64,000 bases of DNA from Schizophyllum amplum (lineage: Eukaryota > Basidiomycota > Agaricomycetes > Agaricales > Schizophyllaceae). Under the pieces are notes generated by a model. It worked only from the letters and a program-made list of their open reading frames with translations. It did no database searches and was not told the DNA's origin. The stretch lies in assembly GCA_007026445.1 (NCBI GenBank), contig VDMD01000027.1, positions 1 through 64,000 of the forward strand, read 5' to 3'. Below are positions 1-11,470 of the stretch, piece after piece; the stretch's first letter is position 1; each line of letters begins with the position of its first letter. The position numbers and the translations under genes are program-made.

Positions 1-983
1 CCTTGGGTATCATCTCTTCGGGTCTTCTCAGGATGCCTCTCCCCCAGGGTACTTCGCTCCCGGATCTTAATTTACATTCCTTGCTACGCCAATGGGGTCG
101 GGACTCTGGCTGTCTACGTAGACGATGATCTCTATCTTACCTATTACTTATCGCTATGCGCCTTCGTCTCCCCCTTCGTTCATATGCTTGTGTACTTGTG
201 TACCTCAGTTCTCGTTTGCGTACCACTGCTTGGTACTGTACAGTTCGCCTGGTCCTGCGTACGGAGGACTTGTAGACGGGCACACTGCCCCATGCATAGA
301 ATGAGAAGTGTTGTGACTCATGATGATCTTCCGTGTTGTCCAGATGTCCCACCTGTTTCGAAGTACTGCTCGTGTTCACTGTAACTTGCAACACTGATGA
401 GTGATTCTGCTTGCTGCCATCCGTAAGCGTGCCGAGGAAGATACACCTTCAGTTGAGATGATAATACCCCAAAACGCTAGGCCGTCGTCGTCGCTACTTA
501 GCTTAGTCGCACATGGATCCGGTTGCGATTTAATTCATAAAACGCGGTGTTGCGCGCGAACCGTGACATGTGACGGTTCATTTACGGTGTGACGTTGTCT
601 GGACCACCTCCTCCTCGTCCTCTTCAATTGTCTCCGTTCCATTGTAGTGCGGAAAGCTCTTGTCTGCAACTTTAGATATGCTCTTGTGCTCTCAACTGAA
701 TCCGCGCTTTCCGGCTAGACCCCGCGCGGGTCCCTTGCTCCGGCGCTCAGCTGACGCAGGGCCATACAATCCGCGCAGGGGTCATTCCATCAGGCCTGTG
801 ACGCGCGCGCACCTTGCCTCGTGTCGCGCTCGAAGTTTTCTTCGCTTCTTGACCTCTTCCACATCTATAAGGCGCGCTCGAAGCTGATACGCTCCTTTCG
901 CTAATTCCCCTCGCTTGCACATCATTCGCTTCACGAATATAGTCCTCGCTTGACTCCCCGAACAAGCATCCCCTCACTCGACC
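1..983. other. Intergenic, no gene recognised
   Basis: I see no conserved protein, tRNA or repeat here. Open frames are short and lie in all frames without recognisable motifs. The last 300 bases before 984 are pyrimidine-rich with several short CT tracts, as expected for the promoter and 5' leader of the bestrophin-like gene that starts at 984. The left edge could contain the 3' end of a gene lying outside the window, but no stop or domain lets me say so. Confidence 0.5.
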
Positions 984-3167
984 ATGGTCGCGGTCAATCC
1001 ACTGTTTCGCGGGCGTTGGACGCTGAAGCGGTTCAATGCGACCGTCATCAACGATATATGGCCGGAGGTCTTCTTCTTCAGCCTGATCGCGACGAGTGAG
1101 TGCGCACTTCACTGCGACTTGTTCAACCTGACGAGCGCGCAGTGGTGGCGTGTGTATCCGAGCTTACCTCCCACACCTTGGGCGTCAGCAACGCGCTGCT
1201 GACCGTCCTCGGTACCGTGTTGGGTCTGGTTATCTCGTTCCGAACTTCGACTGCGTACGAGAGGTATGTATGCACGTCGACGTGACTGAATACAGGCGAC
1301 TCACGGGCACTGCAGGTATCAGGATGGACGGAAGATGTGGACAAATATCACGATTGCGTCGCGCAATCTAGCGCAGATGGTGCGCTGCGCAGTGCATGTC
1401 TAGAATATCCACTTACCGCTCATAGATGTGGATCCACGTTTCTAACGACCGTCCGGCCAAAGATAATAAACCCGCCACGAGCGCCCTCAAGTGCATCATC
1501 GAAAAGAAGAGCATGATCAATCTCGTGCGTACGACCCTTCCCTCATCTTCGCATTACTCACCTTCCCTCCCCCAGGTCCAAGCCTTCTCCGTCTCCGTCA
1601 AGCACCAGCTCCGCGGCGAGCCCGGCATCTACTACCAAGACCTTTACCCCCTCCTCTGCTTCCTCCCCCGCTACGCCAGCACCGCCCACACCGACGCCGA
1701 CATGACCCCCCTCTGGTGGGCCTCCGAGGAGGCCGCGCACCCCATGAACCACACGCACGACCCCAACCCGCGCGCCGCCTCCGACGACCCGCACGGCCCG
1801 CCGCTCAAGCACACCGCCTCGCTCCCCGACGCGCCCGGCGCGCAGAGCCGCAGCACCACCGTGGGCGGCCATGCGGGCGACGACGCGCGCTCGGAGAAGA
1901 GCTGGATGCGCTCCCTGGGGCGCGGCAAGCGCCGCCAGAGCTTCTTCGACCCGGAAAAGGCGCTGCCGGACATTCAGCCCCACCGGCCGCTGCGCCCCGC
2001 GCGGAGCCCGCCGAACCCGTCTTTCTACGACTATTTGCCGGTGTTTAGGCTGTTTAGGTACTGCTACAAGATTTTGATCGGCAAGAAGAAGGAGGTGCAG
2101 GAGCAGCCGATTGGGGGCCGCAATATTCTTGGAAGGAAGGTGAAGCCAGAGGCCATCGATTCGAATGTGCCGTTCGAGATTTGCTTGTATCTGTCAACGT
2201 GCGTGGTACTTACTATCTTGTTCTCGTGATGCTAACGGTATGTTAGGTACACTGCGTGTAGGTGGACATCAGCGGGACAGGGTATACGTGCTGACGAGTA
2301 TTTCTAGTCTTGATGCGCAGGGGACTTGTCCAGCCGGCGATCGCGACTGGACTGAGCAACGCGCTCGGTATGCTGCAAGATACGGTCACCAACCTCGACC
2401 GCATCCGCAGCACGCCATTGCCGTTCGCGTACCAGGCTCACCTCCGCATGTCACTCTGGTAAATAGGTTATTTGTCGTTTTCCAATTCACTGCTCACCAC
2501 GCTCTGCAGGCTCTACCTCCTCTTCCTTCCCGTGAGCTTCGAACCGTAGATGTCTACACGTTTCTGCTGCTGACTCCCATGCAGTTCCAGCTCTATCCTC
2601 TCATGAACTGGTTCACTATACCAGGCACCGCTTTCGCTTCCTTCCTTTTGCTTGGTTTCCTCGAGATTGGCCAGGAGATGTACGTTCATATAGTTTCGCC
2701 TGTTGCTCCATGACTAACTTACTAATGCTACCTAGCGAAAACCCCTTCAATTACGATGAAAACGATCTCGGTGCGCGCTATTCAGAGCCAGTGCCACGCA
2801 CACGCTAACCCTGTTTAGACCTCGACGGCTTCTGCCTCTCCATCCAGCGCGAGCTGCACGAAATCACTGCTGTGCGTATCCCATCTATCTCCTCCTCTCA
2901 ACCTTCATCTGATGTCTTATCTAACTCACCCTCCAGCACACCTCCCCCGAGCCCGACGACTTCGTCTTCAGCATGTGGAACCAGCCGTTCGCACCCGCGG
3001 ACCGGCGCACCGCGCACGACCTCGTCGCCGGCAACAAGGACTACACGTACCCCGCGCCGGGCACGGAGGACGTGGGGACGAAGGGCCCGGAGCCGGGCCT
3101 GGCGAGCGTGCGCCGCGCGCTGCTGAAGGGCTGGCGGGATGTCGATCTGGTGACGCGGGACTTGTGA
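984..3167 (+). CDS. Bestrophin-family (UPF0187) anion channel
   Basis: Spliced from roughly ten exons. The N-terminus MVAVNPLFRGRWTL opens the family, the first membrane segment ends at exon 1 (donor at 1096), and exon 2 carries the signature around GLVISFRTSTAYER, continued across an intron by YQDGRKMW. Downstream are MINLV, then RGEPGIYYQDLYPLLCFLPR, a long hydrophilic insert (about 1690-2010), then TPLPFAYQAHL, LYLLFLPF, WFTIPGTAFASFLLLGFLEI and GQEIENPFNYDENDLDLDGF near the end, all in the usual order. The stop is after LVTRDL. Bestrophin-like proteins form pentameric chloride/bicarbonate channels in the plasma or organelle membrane; yeast-type fungal members are uncharacterised. The insert between the second and third membrane blocks is rich in His, Arg and Ser and may be a regulatory loop. 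Exon borders between 2200 and 2330 are uncertain. Confidence 0.92.
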
Positions 3168-3738
3168 GCTGCTTTCAGGCCTCCTACTGCGACAAATGGT
3201 TCCTCAATACCTCCTGGACTCTCTTGGGAATCACGTTCGACAAATTGGTTCTGGCCCACCGAGGAGCGGACTTGGCTCGTTATACCAAAAGCCTCATCAT
3301 CGCCGCTGGCGGCACCGCGCATACACGACGGACATATACTGCTATCCCGCTCTCATTATCAGTATGCTATGAGACCTTCTTGTCATCTACTTACTTACTG
3401 GTTTTGGTATGCTATCCTATGCTTCGCACATATCTACGTATTTATCATCGGGCATGCGGTGACGCTGCCTGCCGTTCTTTGGGCTTTGGGGCTGTATGCA
3501 ATATAATGGGCGCCAATCTATTGGCTATTTGCTACTGCATAGTTTCTAACAACCAGGAAGTACAGGATGTCAAGCTGGGCAATCCACAGTCCTTCACGAT
3601 GCAGGTTCGAGGCATGTTGCGCCTTGCTTGTGCATGCTTGGGTCGGGAACACGTGAAGGGCGCGGCAAGCAGGAGTCACCTGACCGTTCGCCAGGTTGAA
3701 CTCCAACTACACCGATCCTTGCGTCCAAACCCTCCACG

Positions 3739-5118
3739 ATGTCTACATCGACAGACCTCGAGGCACTGTACGACACCATGTGCGACCGCGGAGTCGTCCA
3801 TATTGCGAACATGGACCTTCAAGTTCACCATTCCTCATTGCGGGGATTGAAGGACAAAAGCGAGGACAGGATCGTCGTGCGCGAGTTCGATCTCGGTGTC
3901 TTGATCGCCGTGTTCGACGGTACGTGCATTACTTCCTCTGCACATACAGCCTCACGAACGCCTTTCTTTCGAAGGTCATTACACCGATGAGCTATCCGAC
4001 TACGCAGCGGGCGTTCTTCCGCAACAGCTCTGTGACCGTATCTGCACAAATGCTTCCCGAAATGGCTTTGAAGACCTTTCTGCTGCTGTTGAAGAAGCCT
4101 TGGTCAAAGGCATCGAAGACTTCGACGCGTCACTGATCGACGAAGTAGTGCAGCTCTTTCCTGAAGGATCGGCCACGGACTGGGCGGATTCGTTTTGGGA
4201 CGATACTGGCGAAATATTCGAGATAATCGGGTACTCTAAAGAGGACCCGCGCTTTCGTGCGGCTCGGCGCGCCGTTGTCGGCACAACAGTACTTGTCGGC
4301 TTCGTCGACAAGGAGAAGCAGAACATATGGGTTGCATCCTTGGGAGATTCTGAGGCGTGTGAGTAATTCTTTTATCTTCATGCCCTTCAAGACTCATTGC
4401 GTGATCAGTGCTCGGCCGCATTGTCGATGGAAACCTTCAACATGTACCTCTCAATCAACTACACAACGCCAGCAACTCAGAGGAGGTCGCACGCATGCAA
4501 GCCGAGCACGCGGACGAACCCTCCCCCGTTTGGAATCAAAGTACGCTGGGCCAGCTTAGTATCACTCGAGGTGAGACTATACACGTCTGCTCTCAAATAT
4601 CCAGACTCAAGCTCATTTGTTCGCCAGCGCTCGGCGACCACCCACTGAAAGTTGACCTCGACTTGGCACAGAAGATCCTTCCATACGCCTACCCTTCATA
4701 TATCGTCGGCAAAGATGTCGAGGACTGGAAGAAACGGGGACATATGCATCCTCCTTACATATCGTCGACGCCGACCGTTCAGCGGCATGCGCTTTTGCCG
4801 GAGGACCTGCTCGTTTTTGCTTCCGATGGTCTTCGGTGTGCATTAGAGAGGTACCATGGCGCGGAGGACAAAGGAGAGACCATGATTACGCTTTCGGGTG
4901 CTCATGTTTTCAGTGCTGCTTCCATGGTGCCATCGTCTAGCCAATTCGGCCATGACTTGATCGCCCCCCGCGCCGACCAGAACATCGCAGACATTATTAT
5001 CAGGAATTCGCTTTTTGGTACCGACAGAGGAAAAGCTTTAGCAGAGCTCACTCTCTGCGACGACACGTCAGGTCACTATCGCGATGATATGTCAGTTGTG
5101 GTCATGCATCTCGACTGA
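3739..5118 (+). CDS. PP2C-type (PPM) Ser/Thr phosphatase, copy 1
   Basis: Four exons: 3739-3919, 3975-4358, 4409-4570 and 4628-5118, giving about 405 residues. PPM motifs appear in order: an acidic SEDR motif near residue 45, VFDGH across the first splice (metal-binding Asp), GTTVLVGF then WVASLGDSEA (core beta strands), TRALGDH, LLVFASDGLR (metal-binding Asp) and YRDDMSVVVM at the end (last metal-binding Asp). All expected acidic metal ligands are present, so activity on phospho-Ser/Thr is plausible. The usual Gly after DGH is replaced by Tyr, as in the sister copy at 9621. There is no targeting peptide or membrane segment that I can see. It is the left member of a duplicated pair flanking the 1-kb inverted repeat. 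Substrate unknown; distant similarity to PDP-like phosphatases cannot be excluded. Confidence 0.9.
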
Positions 5119-5759
5119 GGAATGGTACATGTACATAAGTACTCTCATAGTCAATGAAAGTCCAACTTGTGGTTTCTTTATCGCTGCATTTGGTTTGATA
5201 ACTTCACAGCTCATCTATACTCATCCTTCCATGTTGCCGTTGCCAATATAGCACCATGCGACTACGTTATGGCACCGGGCGGCTGCGTTTTTTGTGGGGG
5301 CGAGGACACCGTGGCCATAGAAGTGCGCTTTGGCGGACGCGGGCGTCGAGGTAGCGAAAAGAGTGTAATTGCCTGCCTATTGTGGCGGCCGCGCGCGAGC
5401 CCTTGGACGATATCTTCGGATTGGCTTGGTGGCCGAACGGAGAGTCGGCGGATGTTGGTGCGCAGAAGAGGTACTTAGGCCTCTTGGTGCGGTTGCAGAT
5501 AGGATTGGAGCGTGCCAGTGGGCTTTCACCCGCTTCATCATTAGCACATGGACATCGTCTCGTCGGGATGTATCTGTCTGGTAGAATTATCGCTAGCTCG
5601 AGGGGGACGTATAGGCCGCATCTCGACGGCGTCATGCATACGGGCGCCGATTGATCGTTTGAGATCAAGTAACACAGTGCGACGACAATACGAAAGTTAT
5701 GATTCACGAAAAGTGACAAATTATAGAGAAAACGGTGAGATACAATTCATTTGCTTTTT
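5119..5759. other. Intergenic between PP2C copy 1 and the inverted repeat
   Basis: I see no conserved coding, tRNA or repeat signal. Several short frames overlap on both strands without motifs. The boundary of the inverted repeat is sharp at 5760, and the outer flank at that end shows no matching short duplication with the outer flank at 8153. Confidence 0.45.
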
Positions 5760-6792
5760 CAGCAGAACGTAGGCCGAGGCACTTGCCTAGAGGAGGGTCA
5801 GTCGATGCAGACGATAACGCGCGGCGGCTGAACACTCACGAACCACTTCCTCCTCGATTCCTTCAAGCACGGGTGGTACCCGCGTTGCTAGTGCCGGTGC
5901 CACCAGAGCCACCCTGGCGCTTGTCCTCTTTCTTCGGAGCGCCAGGCATGAACTGCGCGTCACTTCAGCGATGATCGCAGCAAAGTTGTTCCGCAAGCAC
6001 TCACCTTGACGGAGCTGGAGCAAGAGGATTGACCACAGTCCGAGACCTTCTTGGAGGGTGTCACTGTACCGCTGATGCTTTTTTCGTAGATGCACATCTT
6101 GCACGGGACTGTCGCTGGCAATCAGCGCCTCCGGGCCAAGGGACAAGGGCCGTCGAGGGCGCCGCTCTTACCTTGTCGAGTGGCTGAGGGGAGGATGAAT
6201 GTATACGGCGACGTGCAGAAGAGCGATGAGGGAGAGAGCTTGTTGATTTGACTGCTCGTCTGCAAGACGTCCTATATACCTGCTACGGAAAAAAATGTTG
6301 ACATGCGAGGCGCGCGCTAACAACATCAGCAGTAGACAGCGATGGCTCGGTGACGAAGAGTCGAGGCGCTCAACCCATAGATGACTCGCAATTTGTGCTT
6401 CGACGTGGTTCGCTCGACTTCCATTGGTGGCGCCACAGTTCACAGAATACATTTGGTCCACCTCAGTGGACGCAAGATGATTGCAAGTGCAGCACCCCCG
6501 TCCGGGAATAATGCGGGGCTTGCCTATCTTGCTTCATCTGCGCTGCAATGCGACATATAGCCCGAAAGAACGAGGTCTATGATGCTGTAGAATGGTCAAC
6601 ATCTGGGAGACCAGCTAGCTTTGGCGGCGCTTACCACGGCGTTCTTCCTCCCCTTCAGGTTTAACCCCACTTCGTCTAGGCACAAGCCATCGTCTTCCAA
6701 CTTGATGATTCAGTGGCCCGCGCTTCCGTCGCGGAGTCACCTCGAAGCTGTGGCCAGTGGCGCGCGCTGCAAGGCAAACCCGCGGCGGCCCA
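5760..6792. repeat. Left arm of a perfect 1,033-bp inverted repeat
   Basis: Position x in this arm pairs with position 13912-x in the right arm (7120-8152). The stretches compared base by base match, and long reading frames in the two arms translate identically (for example 5787-6146 minus and 7766-8125 plus). Identity ends sharply: the outer base 5759 does not match 8153, and the inner base 6793 does not match 7119. The arm carries one copy of the small spliced gene described at 5863-6097. A 327-bp unrelated spacer separates the arms. Confidence 0.95.
5863..6097 (-). CDS. Small spliced protein of about 60 residues, left copy
   Basis: Mirror image of the gene at 7815-8049: exon 1 is 6097-6005 and exon 2 is 5953-5863, separated by a 51-nt (6004-5954) GT-AG intron. 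The product starts MCIYEKSISGTVTP, contains DCGQSSC in exon 1 and ends in a Gly/Thr-rich tail (KRQGGSGGTGTSNAG). A TATATA box at 6272-6278 and a possible 5'-leader intron at 6109-6171 lie upstream. No signal peptide or known domain. The MC start followed by DCGxxxC is reminiscent of short Cys-containing fungal proteins, but I cannot name a family. The second exon frame is the weakest part of the model. Confidence 0.4.
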
Positions 6793-7119
6793 GTGGCAGT
6801 CCGCGACGAGGATGACTCGGCAGCTTCTTTACGGTTCAGCTGTTGATGTTAGAGAGATTGAAGCTGGATCTGATGAATTTCCTGCAAATCCACAGCCTAC
6901 GAAAGCAGCAAGCAAAGAGTGCTCGAGCGTGACTATCACAGTACTCTGTTGTGACAGTGTGACGTGACGTGTATCACGCGCGAGCAGAGCTGCAACAGAC
7001 TTCAGAAACATGCAAGTTCAACTCCTGACTCGTGTTCTATCTGCTTGCCATCGGACTTCCTGTTTCTCGTTGCGCAAATTGCACTTCACTACATTGAAGA
7101 AGAACACCTGCCCATCCAT
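6793..7119. other. Unique spacer between inverted-repeat arms
   Basis: 327 bases not shared between the arms. No open frame of note, no tRNA and no terminal repeats. Both small genes point outward from this spacer, although their TATA boxes lie inside the arms, so the spacer could hold shared upstream control sequence. This is inference from position only. Confidence 0.5.
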
Positions 7120-7633
7120 TGGGCCGCCGCGGGTTTGCCTTGCAGCGCGCGCCACTGGCCACAGCTTCGAGGTGACTCCGCGACGGAAGCGCGGGCCACT
7201 GAATCATCAAGTTGGAAGACGATGGCTTGTGCCTAGACGAAGTGGGGTTAAACCTGAAGGGGAGGAAGAACGCCGTGGTAAGCGCCGCCAAAGCTAGCTG
7301 GTCTCCCAGATGTTGACCATTCTACAGCATCATAGACCTCGTTCTTTCGGGCTATATGTCGCATTGCAGCGCAGATGAAGCAAGATAGGCAAGCCCCGCA
7401 TTATTCCCGGACGGGGGTGCTGCACTTGCAATCATCTTGCGTCCACTGAGGTGGACCAAATGTATTCTGTGAACTGTGGCGCCACCAATGGAAGTCGAGC
7501 GAACCACGTCGAAGCACAAATTGCGAGTCATCTATGGGTTGAGCGCCTCGACTCTTCGTCACCGAGCCATCGCTGTCTACTGCTGATGTTGTTAGCGCGC
7601 GCCTCGCATGTCAACATTTTTTTCCGTAGCAGG

Positions 7634-7640
7634 TATATAG
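7634..7640 (+). promoter_or_regulatory. TATA box and leader of the small twin gene (right copy)
   Basis: TATATAG is followed by a pyrimidine-rich stretch (7672-7735) typical of fungal transcription starts, and by a possible 5'-leader intron at 7741-7803 (donor GTAAGA, acceptor GACAG) eleven bases before the ATG at 7815. The same elements occur mirrored in the left arm at 6272-6278 and 6109-6171. Their regular spacing is the main reason for believing the small gene is real. Confidence 0.45.
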
Positions 7641-7814
7641 GACGTCTTGCAGACGAGCAGTCAAATCAACAAGCTCTCTCCCTCATCGCTCTTCTGCACG
7701 TCGCCGTATACATTCATCCTCCCCTCAGCCACTCGACAAGGTAAGAGCGGCGCCCTCGACGGCCCTTGTCCCTTGGCCCGGAGGCGCTGATTGCCAGCGA
7801 CAGTCCCGTGCAAG

Positions 7815-8049
7815 ATGTGCATCTACGAAAAAAGCATCAGCGGTACAGTGACACCCTCCAAGAAGGTCTCGGACTGTGGTCAATCCTCTTGCTCCAGCTC
7901 CGTCAAGGTGAGTGCTTGCGGAACAACTTTGCTGCGATCATCGCTGAAGTGACGCGCAGTTCATGCCTGGCGCTCCGAAGAAAGAGGACAAGCGCCAGGG
8001 TGGCTCTGGTGGCACCGGCACTAGCAACGCGGGTACCACCCGTGCTTGA
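7815..8049 (+). CDS. Small spliced protein of about 60 residues, right copy
   Basis: Exon 1 is 7815-7907 (31 codons) and exon 2 is 7960-8049, joined in phase 0 across a 52-nt intron with donor GTGAGT and acceptor CGCAG. Exon 1 encodes MCIYEKSISGTVTP followed by a Lys-rich segment and DCGQSSCSSS. Exon 2 encodes FMPGAPKKEDKRQ and a Gly/Ser/Thr-rich end. A further possible intron (8069-8125) after the stop suggests either a 3'-leader intron or a different exon 2 frame. The predicted product is hydrophilic, cytosolic or nuclear, with no known domain. An identical copy faces away from it in the left arm, so expression of both would double the dose of one protein. Confidence 0.42.
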
Positions 8050-8152
8050 AGGAATCGAGGAGGAAGTGGTTCGTGAGTGTTCAGCCGCCGCGCGTTATCG
8101 TCTGCATCGACTGACCCTCCTCTAGGCAAGTGCCTCGGCCTACGTTCTGCTG

Positions 8153-8903
8153 CAGAAGTCCAGATAATTAGTACCCATGTCCGAATCGTCCTTTTCTCTT
8201 GCTTGTCTCTGTCTGTGCTCCGTCTTTCGTGACATAATGTGATATCTTGCTCTAAATTGTGTGCGATTTATCGCGCGTCCCTCGAGCCGCTCAGCTGTGA
8301 TTGACGCCTGTCAAAATACTACTAGAAAGTTCAGCACCTTATCTTGCTGCAGCGGGCTTTGTCATTTAAGGTGGTCAACTTTGCGCTCTTTCAGAGACAT
8401 TCTAAAGCTGCCAGCGTCGGTAGAACCCTCGCTGAGGCAGCAGAATTGTCGAGGCATGCGTAAGCCAGCGCGCCTGCGTACCCGCGCTGCCCCGGCAACT
8501 GCCGGCATCCGCCTGAAAATGAACTCAGATTTGGTCGGGCCCGTGGGGCGTGCGATTTCGAGTGCAAGCGTTGGACGTTGAACGTATCTCTTATACATAT
8601 TGCACCTAACGCAATGTCTGATACCGCCATCGACAGGTTCGTCCGCAGGCCTCAACACCTATTTCCCCACATCCAGCGGCCTTGAGATTGTAGGTCTCTC
8701 CAAACTGCGAGGAATCACTGCATGCATGACAGATGGCTTGATGACAGCGATACAGAAGCCAGGATGAGTGCTATGGGAGCGGGGACAGGAGACGAACAGG
8801 AAGGTGAGCACTCAGAATACGAGAACGAGGCGACAGCAGCTTTCAAGGCTGTCGTTCCGAGTCCGGGCGTGATCGGAACGTGGTGCGCGGCTCGGAGTCG
8901 TTC
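8153..8903. other. Intergenic, no gene recognised
   Basis: Between the inverted repeat and the first MITE. A 66-codon open frame at 8722-8922 runs into the MITE terminal repeat and encodes an acidic, low-complexity peptide with no motif. I see no other feature. Confidence 0.45.
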
Positions 8904-9310
8904 TATGGTGCAGTTCGCTTAGTCACCACCAGTTTTGACAGTGGCCATCGTAGCCAGCCGTCGGGTCAGGTCAAAAACATTTTTAACATTCTTGAGTAGA
9001 TAGGATGTATGTGGCTTGGAGTACCTCTGAGAGCAAGAAAAAGCGCAAGGCAGGAGTATCAGAGGAGCCGAGAGTGACCGGCGAGACGAAACCATTGTTC
9101 TATTGTGGGAAACACCTTCCGCATATGGTAAGGTGGCCATCCCGGAGAATCCAATTTCTTTATTTCTGCGAATCTCAACAATCGCTCTTGGGCATGTCAA
9201 CCACTTGCCATTTGCTATAATTTGGCTAGAGGAATAAGAATTCGGACCCTGCCTTGGTGTGTGACTAACCGTTGTACAAAGTTGGTGGTGTCTAAGCGAA
9301 CTGCACCATA
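8904..9310 (-). mobile_element. Tc1/mariner-like MITE, copy 1 (407 bp)
   Basis: Bounded by TA dinucleotides (8904-8905 and 9309-9310), as expected for the target duplication of Tc1/mariner elements. Terminal inverted repeats of about 25 bp begin TGGTGCAGTTCGCTTAG and end CACCACCA, with one mismatch between the two ends. No transposase frame fits, so this is a non-autonomous element. Its right end resembles the left end of the element at 18691 (shared TTGTACAA and CGTT blocks, then TTCTTATTCCTCT inside), so the two copies belong to one family and lie in opposite orientation; strand is given relative to that copy. Confidence 0.85.
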
Positions 9311-9620
9311 CTTAAATAATTGATGGTGCCTGCAAAGAAAGTGGGGTCAAGTAAGGGTAGGAGAGACCTTGCAAAGGCAAGATAATAGTAATAAACTCAG
9401 ATGTTCAACTTCAACATGCGGAATGGTCACATGACGTCTGATCTTCTCCCACGGACCCACAAAGTGTCGTCATGCTTGTCATGGTTCTCACGGGAAGGAG
9501 CCATATTTTTTCTTCGACCACCGCCAACCATGGGGCAGACGCCAGTTTCCTTCACCACCTTGACCAGGAACATCCTCCTGCAAGACACATTTCACCCCTT
9601 TCGCACTTCTGACAGCGAAA

Positions 9621-10994
9621 ATGCCGGGCCCCTTCGAGACGACATCCTCCCTGATGTTCAACCCGAGTGACACCGAGCTCGAGTCCGCCTACAAGGCGAA
9701 AGCGCGCCAGCGGTCTACGCGGATTGCTAGTATGGACCTAGACGTTCATGAGGCGGCGTTTCAAGCGCTAAAGCCCGAGAACGAGGATAGGACAGCTGTT
9801 TGGGAGTCGGAGCACGGTCTGCTAGTCGCTGTCTTTGACGGTTAGCTACTTTATTCTTTTTTTGCTCGGTTTTCTGACTTTCTAATGCGCTATCACTGCA
9901 CATCATTAGGTCACTATGCCAGCGATCTCTCCGACTATGCTGCGCAGACGCTTCCAAAGATGCTATGCGAGCGCATCGAGGAGAACTTGGCGCGGGATTC
10001 CTCTGATTTCTCTTCCGCTGTAGAGAAAGCTTTGGCCGAAGGCATCGAGGACTTCGATGCCTCGCTTGTCCGCGATCTATTTGCGGCCTTTCCCGAAGGC
10101 AGCTACAGCGAGGAGCGATGGGGCGACGAGGACGATGGCGCATTCGAGGTTGTTGGATACTCCAGGAAAGACGAACGTGCTCGCGCGGCGCGACGGTGTC
10201 TGGTTGGCTCTACCGCACTCGTTGGCTTCATCGACAGAGCCAAGCAAAACATCTGGGTTGCTTCGTTGGGTGATTCGGAAGCAGGTAGGTCGTCTTCCGA
10301 CGTACGCTAGACTTCATCTCACCAAGCTAGTACTGGGCAGAATTGTCGACGGCAAGCCGCATGTCATTCCGCTGAATGATTTACACAACTGCGACAACAT
10401 CAGCGAGGTCGCTCGTGTGCGGTCGGAGCACCCCGAGGAGCCCCTCGCGGTCCATCGCGGACGTACGCTGGGACAACTAGCCGTCACGCGCTGTATGTCT
10501 GCATACGTACTGATTCTGACCAAGCTCATGTCGCCTTTACAGCCCTGGGTGACTTTGCCATGAAAACCGACTACTGCTTGGCGCCGATTATCATCAGACA
10601 CGCACGCCCGGTCGGCGCTTTGACGTATCCCTTCCACGCATGGGAGCAGGACCCTAACGTCTGGAATCCGCCATACATCTCGTCGACGCCCACGGTTCAA
10701 CGGCACGCGTTGCAACCGGACGACGTCCTTGTTTTCACTTCAGACGGCCTCCGTGCGGCGCTGAAGTATGTCCACGAGAAGGACAAGCCGGCTGTCATGG
10801 CTGCACTTGCGCGCGGTGCCCCAGTCGATATATTCCGCCACGCCTGTATCGTGCCGAAGGAGAACGACAACGCGGCGGAGAGGGTGATCAAGAACACACT
10901 ATTCGGTACGGACAAGGATAGGAAATTGGATGAGGTTGAACCGCTGGCGGGGTGCTTGCGGGACGATATATCTGTCGTTGTAATCCGCATATAG
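9621..10994 (+). CDS. PP2C-type (PPM) Ser/Thr phosphatase, copy 2
   Basis: Four exons: 9621-9840, 9910-10284, 10331-10492 and 10543-10994, about 402 residues. Motifs: PENEDR near residue 53, VFDGH at the first splice, STALVGF, WVASLGDSEA, LGRIVDGK, SLGDF, LVFTSDGLR and LRDDISVVVI at the C-terminus. The three introns fall at the same codons as in the copy at 3739 (inside the Gly of DGH, just after GDSEA, just before LGD), so the genes arose by duplication. Shared blocks such as PPYISSTPTVQRHAL are nearly identical while the N-termini differ; this copy has a longer N-terminal extension. Probable Mg/Mn-dependent phosphatase of unknown substrate, soluble. Confidence 0.9.
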
Positions 10995-11470
10995 AGGAAC
11001 GAGCCGGTTAGCTGACAATTAGGACGACTATTGACAGCACACGTTCACACTCGCTTGTTTGTATACTCCCATAGACATATCGTAGACGCAGTCGTAGAGG
11101 GCATAAGTAGACATCATTGACACACATAATTATGATCACTGCATATACCATGGGCCTGTCGCAGCGCGATGAGGGAAGCTGGAGGGAAGGACCTGGACTG
11201 CGTTACGTAACTCCTGATGACTCTTCGGCAAAAACTGGGATCATATAAAAGTGATCGTCAAGATTCCCCTCTTTCTCTGGTCCACCATCGTCTCGCATCG
11301 TGACCCCATCTGTCTGCGCCCACTATGCCATAGCTTCTTGAATTCTTTGGCTACCCTTGGGCTGCAGCTCGACGCTCTTCCGAAGTCATCCTGCCTTTGG
11401 AAGATGACGCTTACTGCTGGAAACTCACGGCCTCGGGGACCGCTGCCTCGCCCCGATGGCCGCCAGCAGC
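10995..11470. other. Intergenic, no gene recognised
   Basis: Downstream of PP2C copy 2. It is AT-richer than the coding part, with no conserved frame. It ends in the tandem repeat that starts near 11471. Confidence 0.4.

Larger units (their letters stand above)
7120..8152. repeat. Right arm of a perfect 1,033-bp inverted repeat
   Basis: Reverse complement of 5760-6792. The two arms plus spacer cover 5760-8152 and form a large quasi-palindrome. The absence of any difference in the stretches compared implies a very recent duplication, active gene conversion between arms, or a fold-back error during library preparation or assembly. The unique 327-bp spacer and sharp ends do not distinguish these. 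Confidence 0.95.

Noticed and set aside
5760..8152. Inverted repeat as a transposon with terminal inverted repeats
   Set aside because: No flanking target duplication, no transposase frame in the 327-bp spacer, and the arms hold gene-like structures. A palindromic duplication or artefact fits better.
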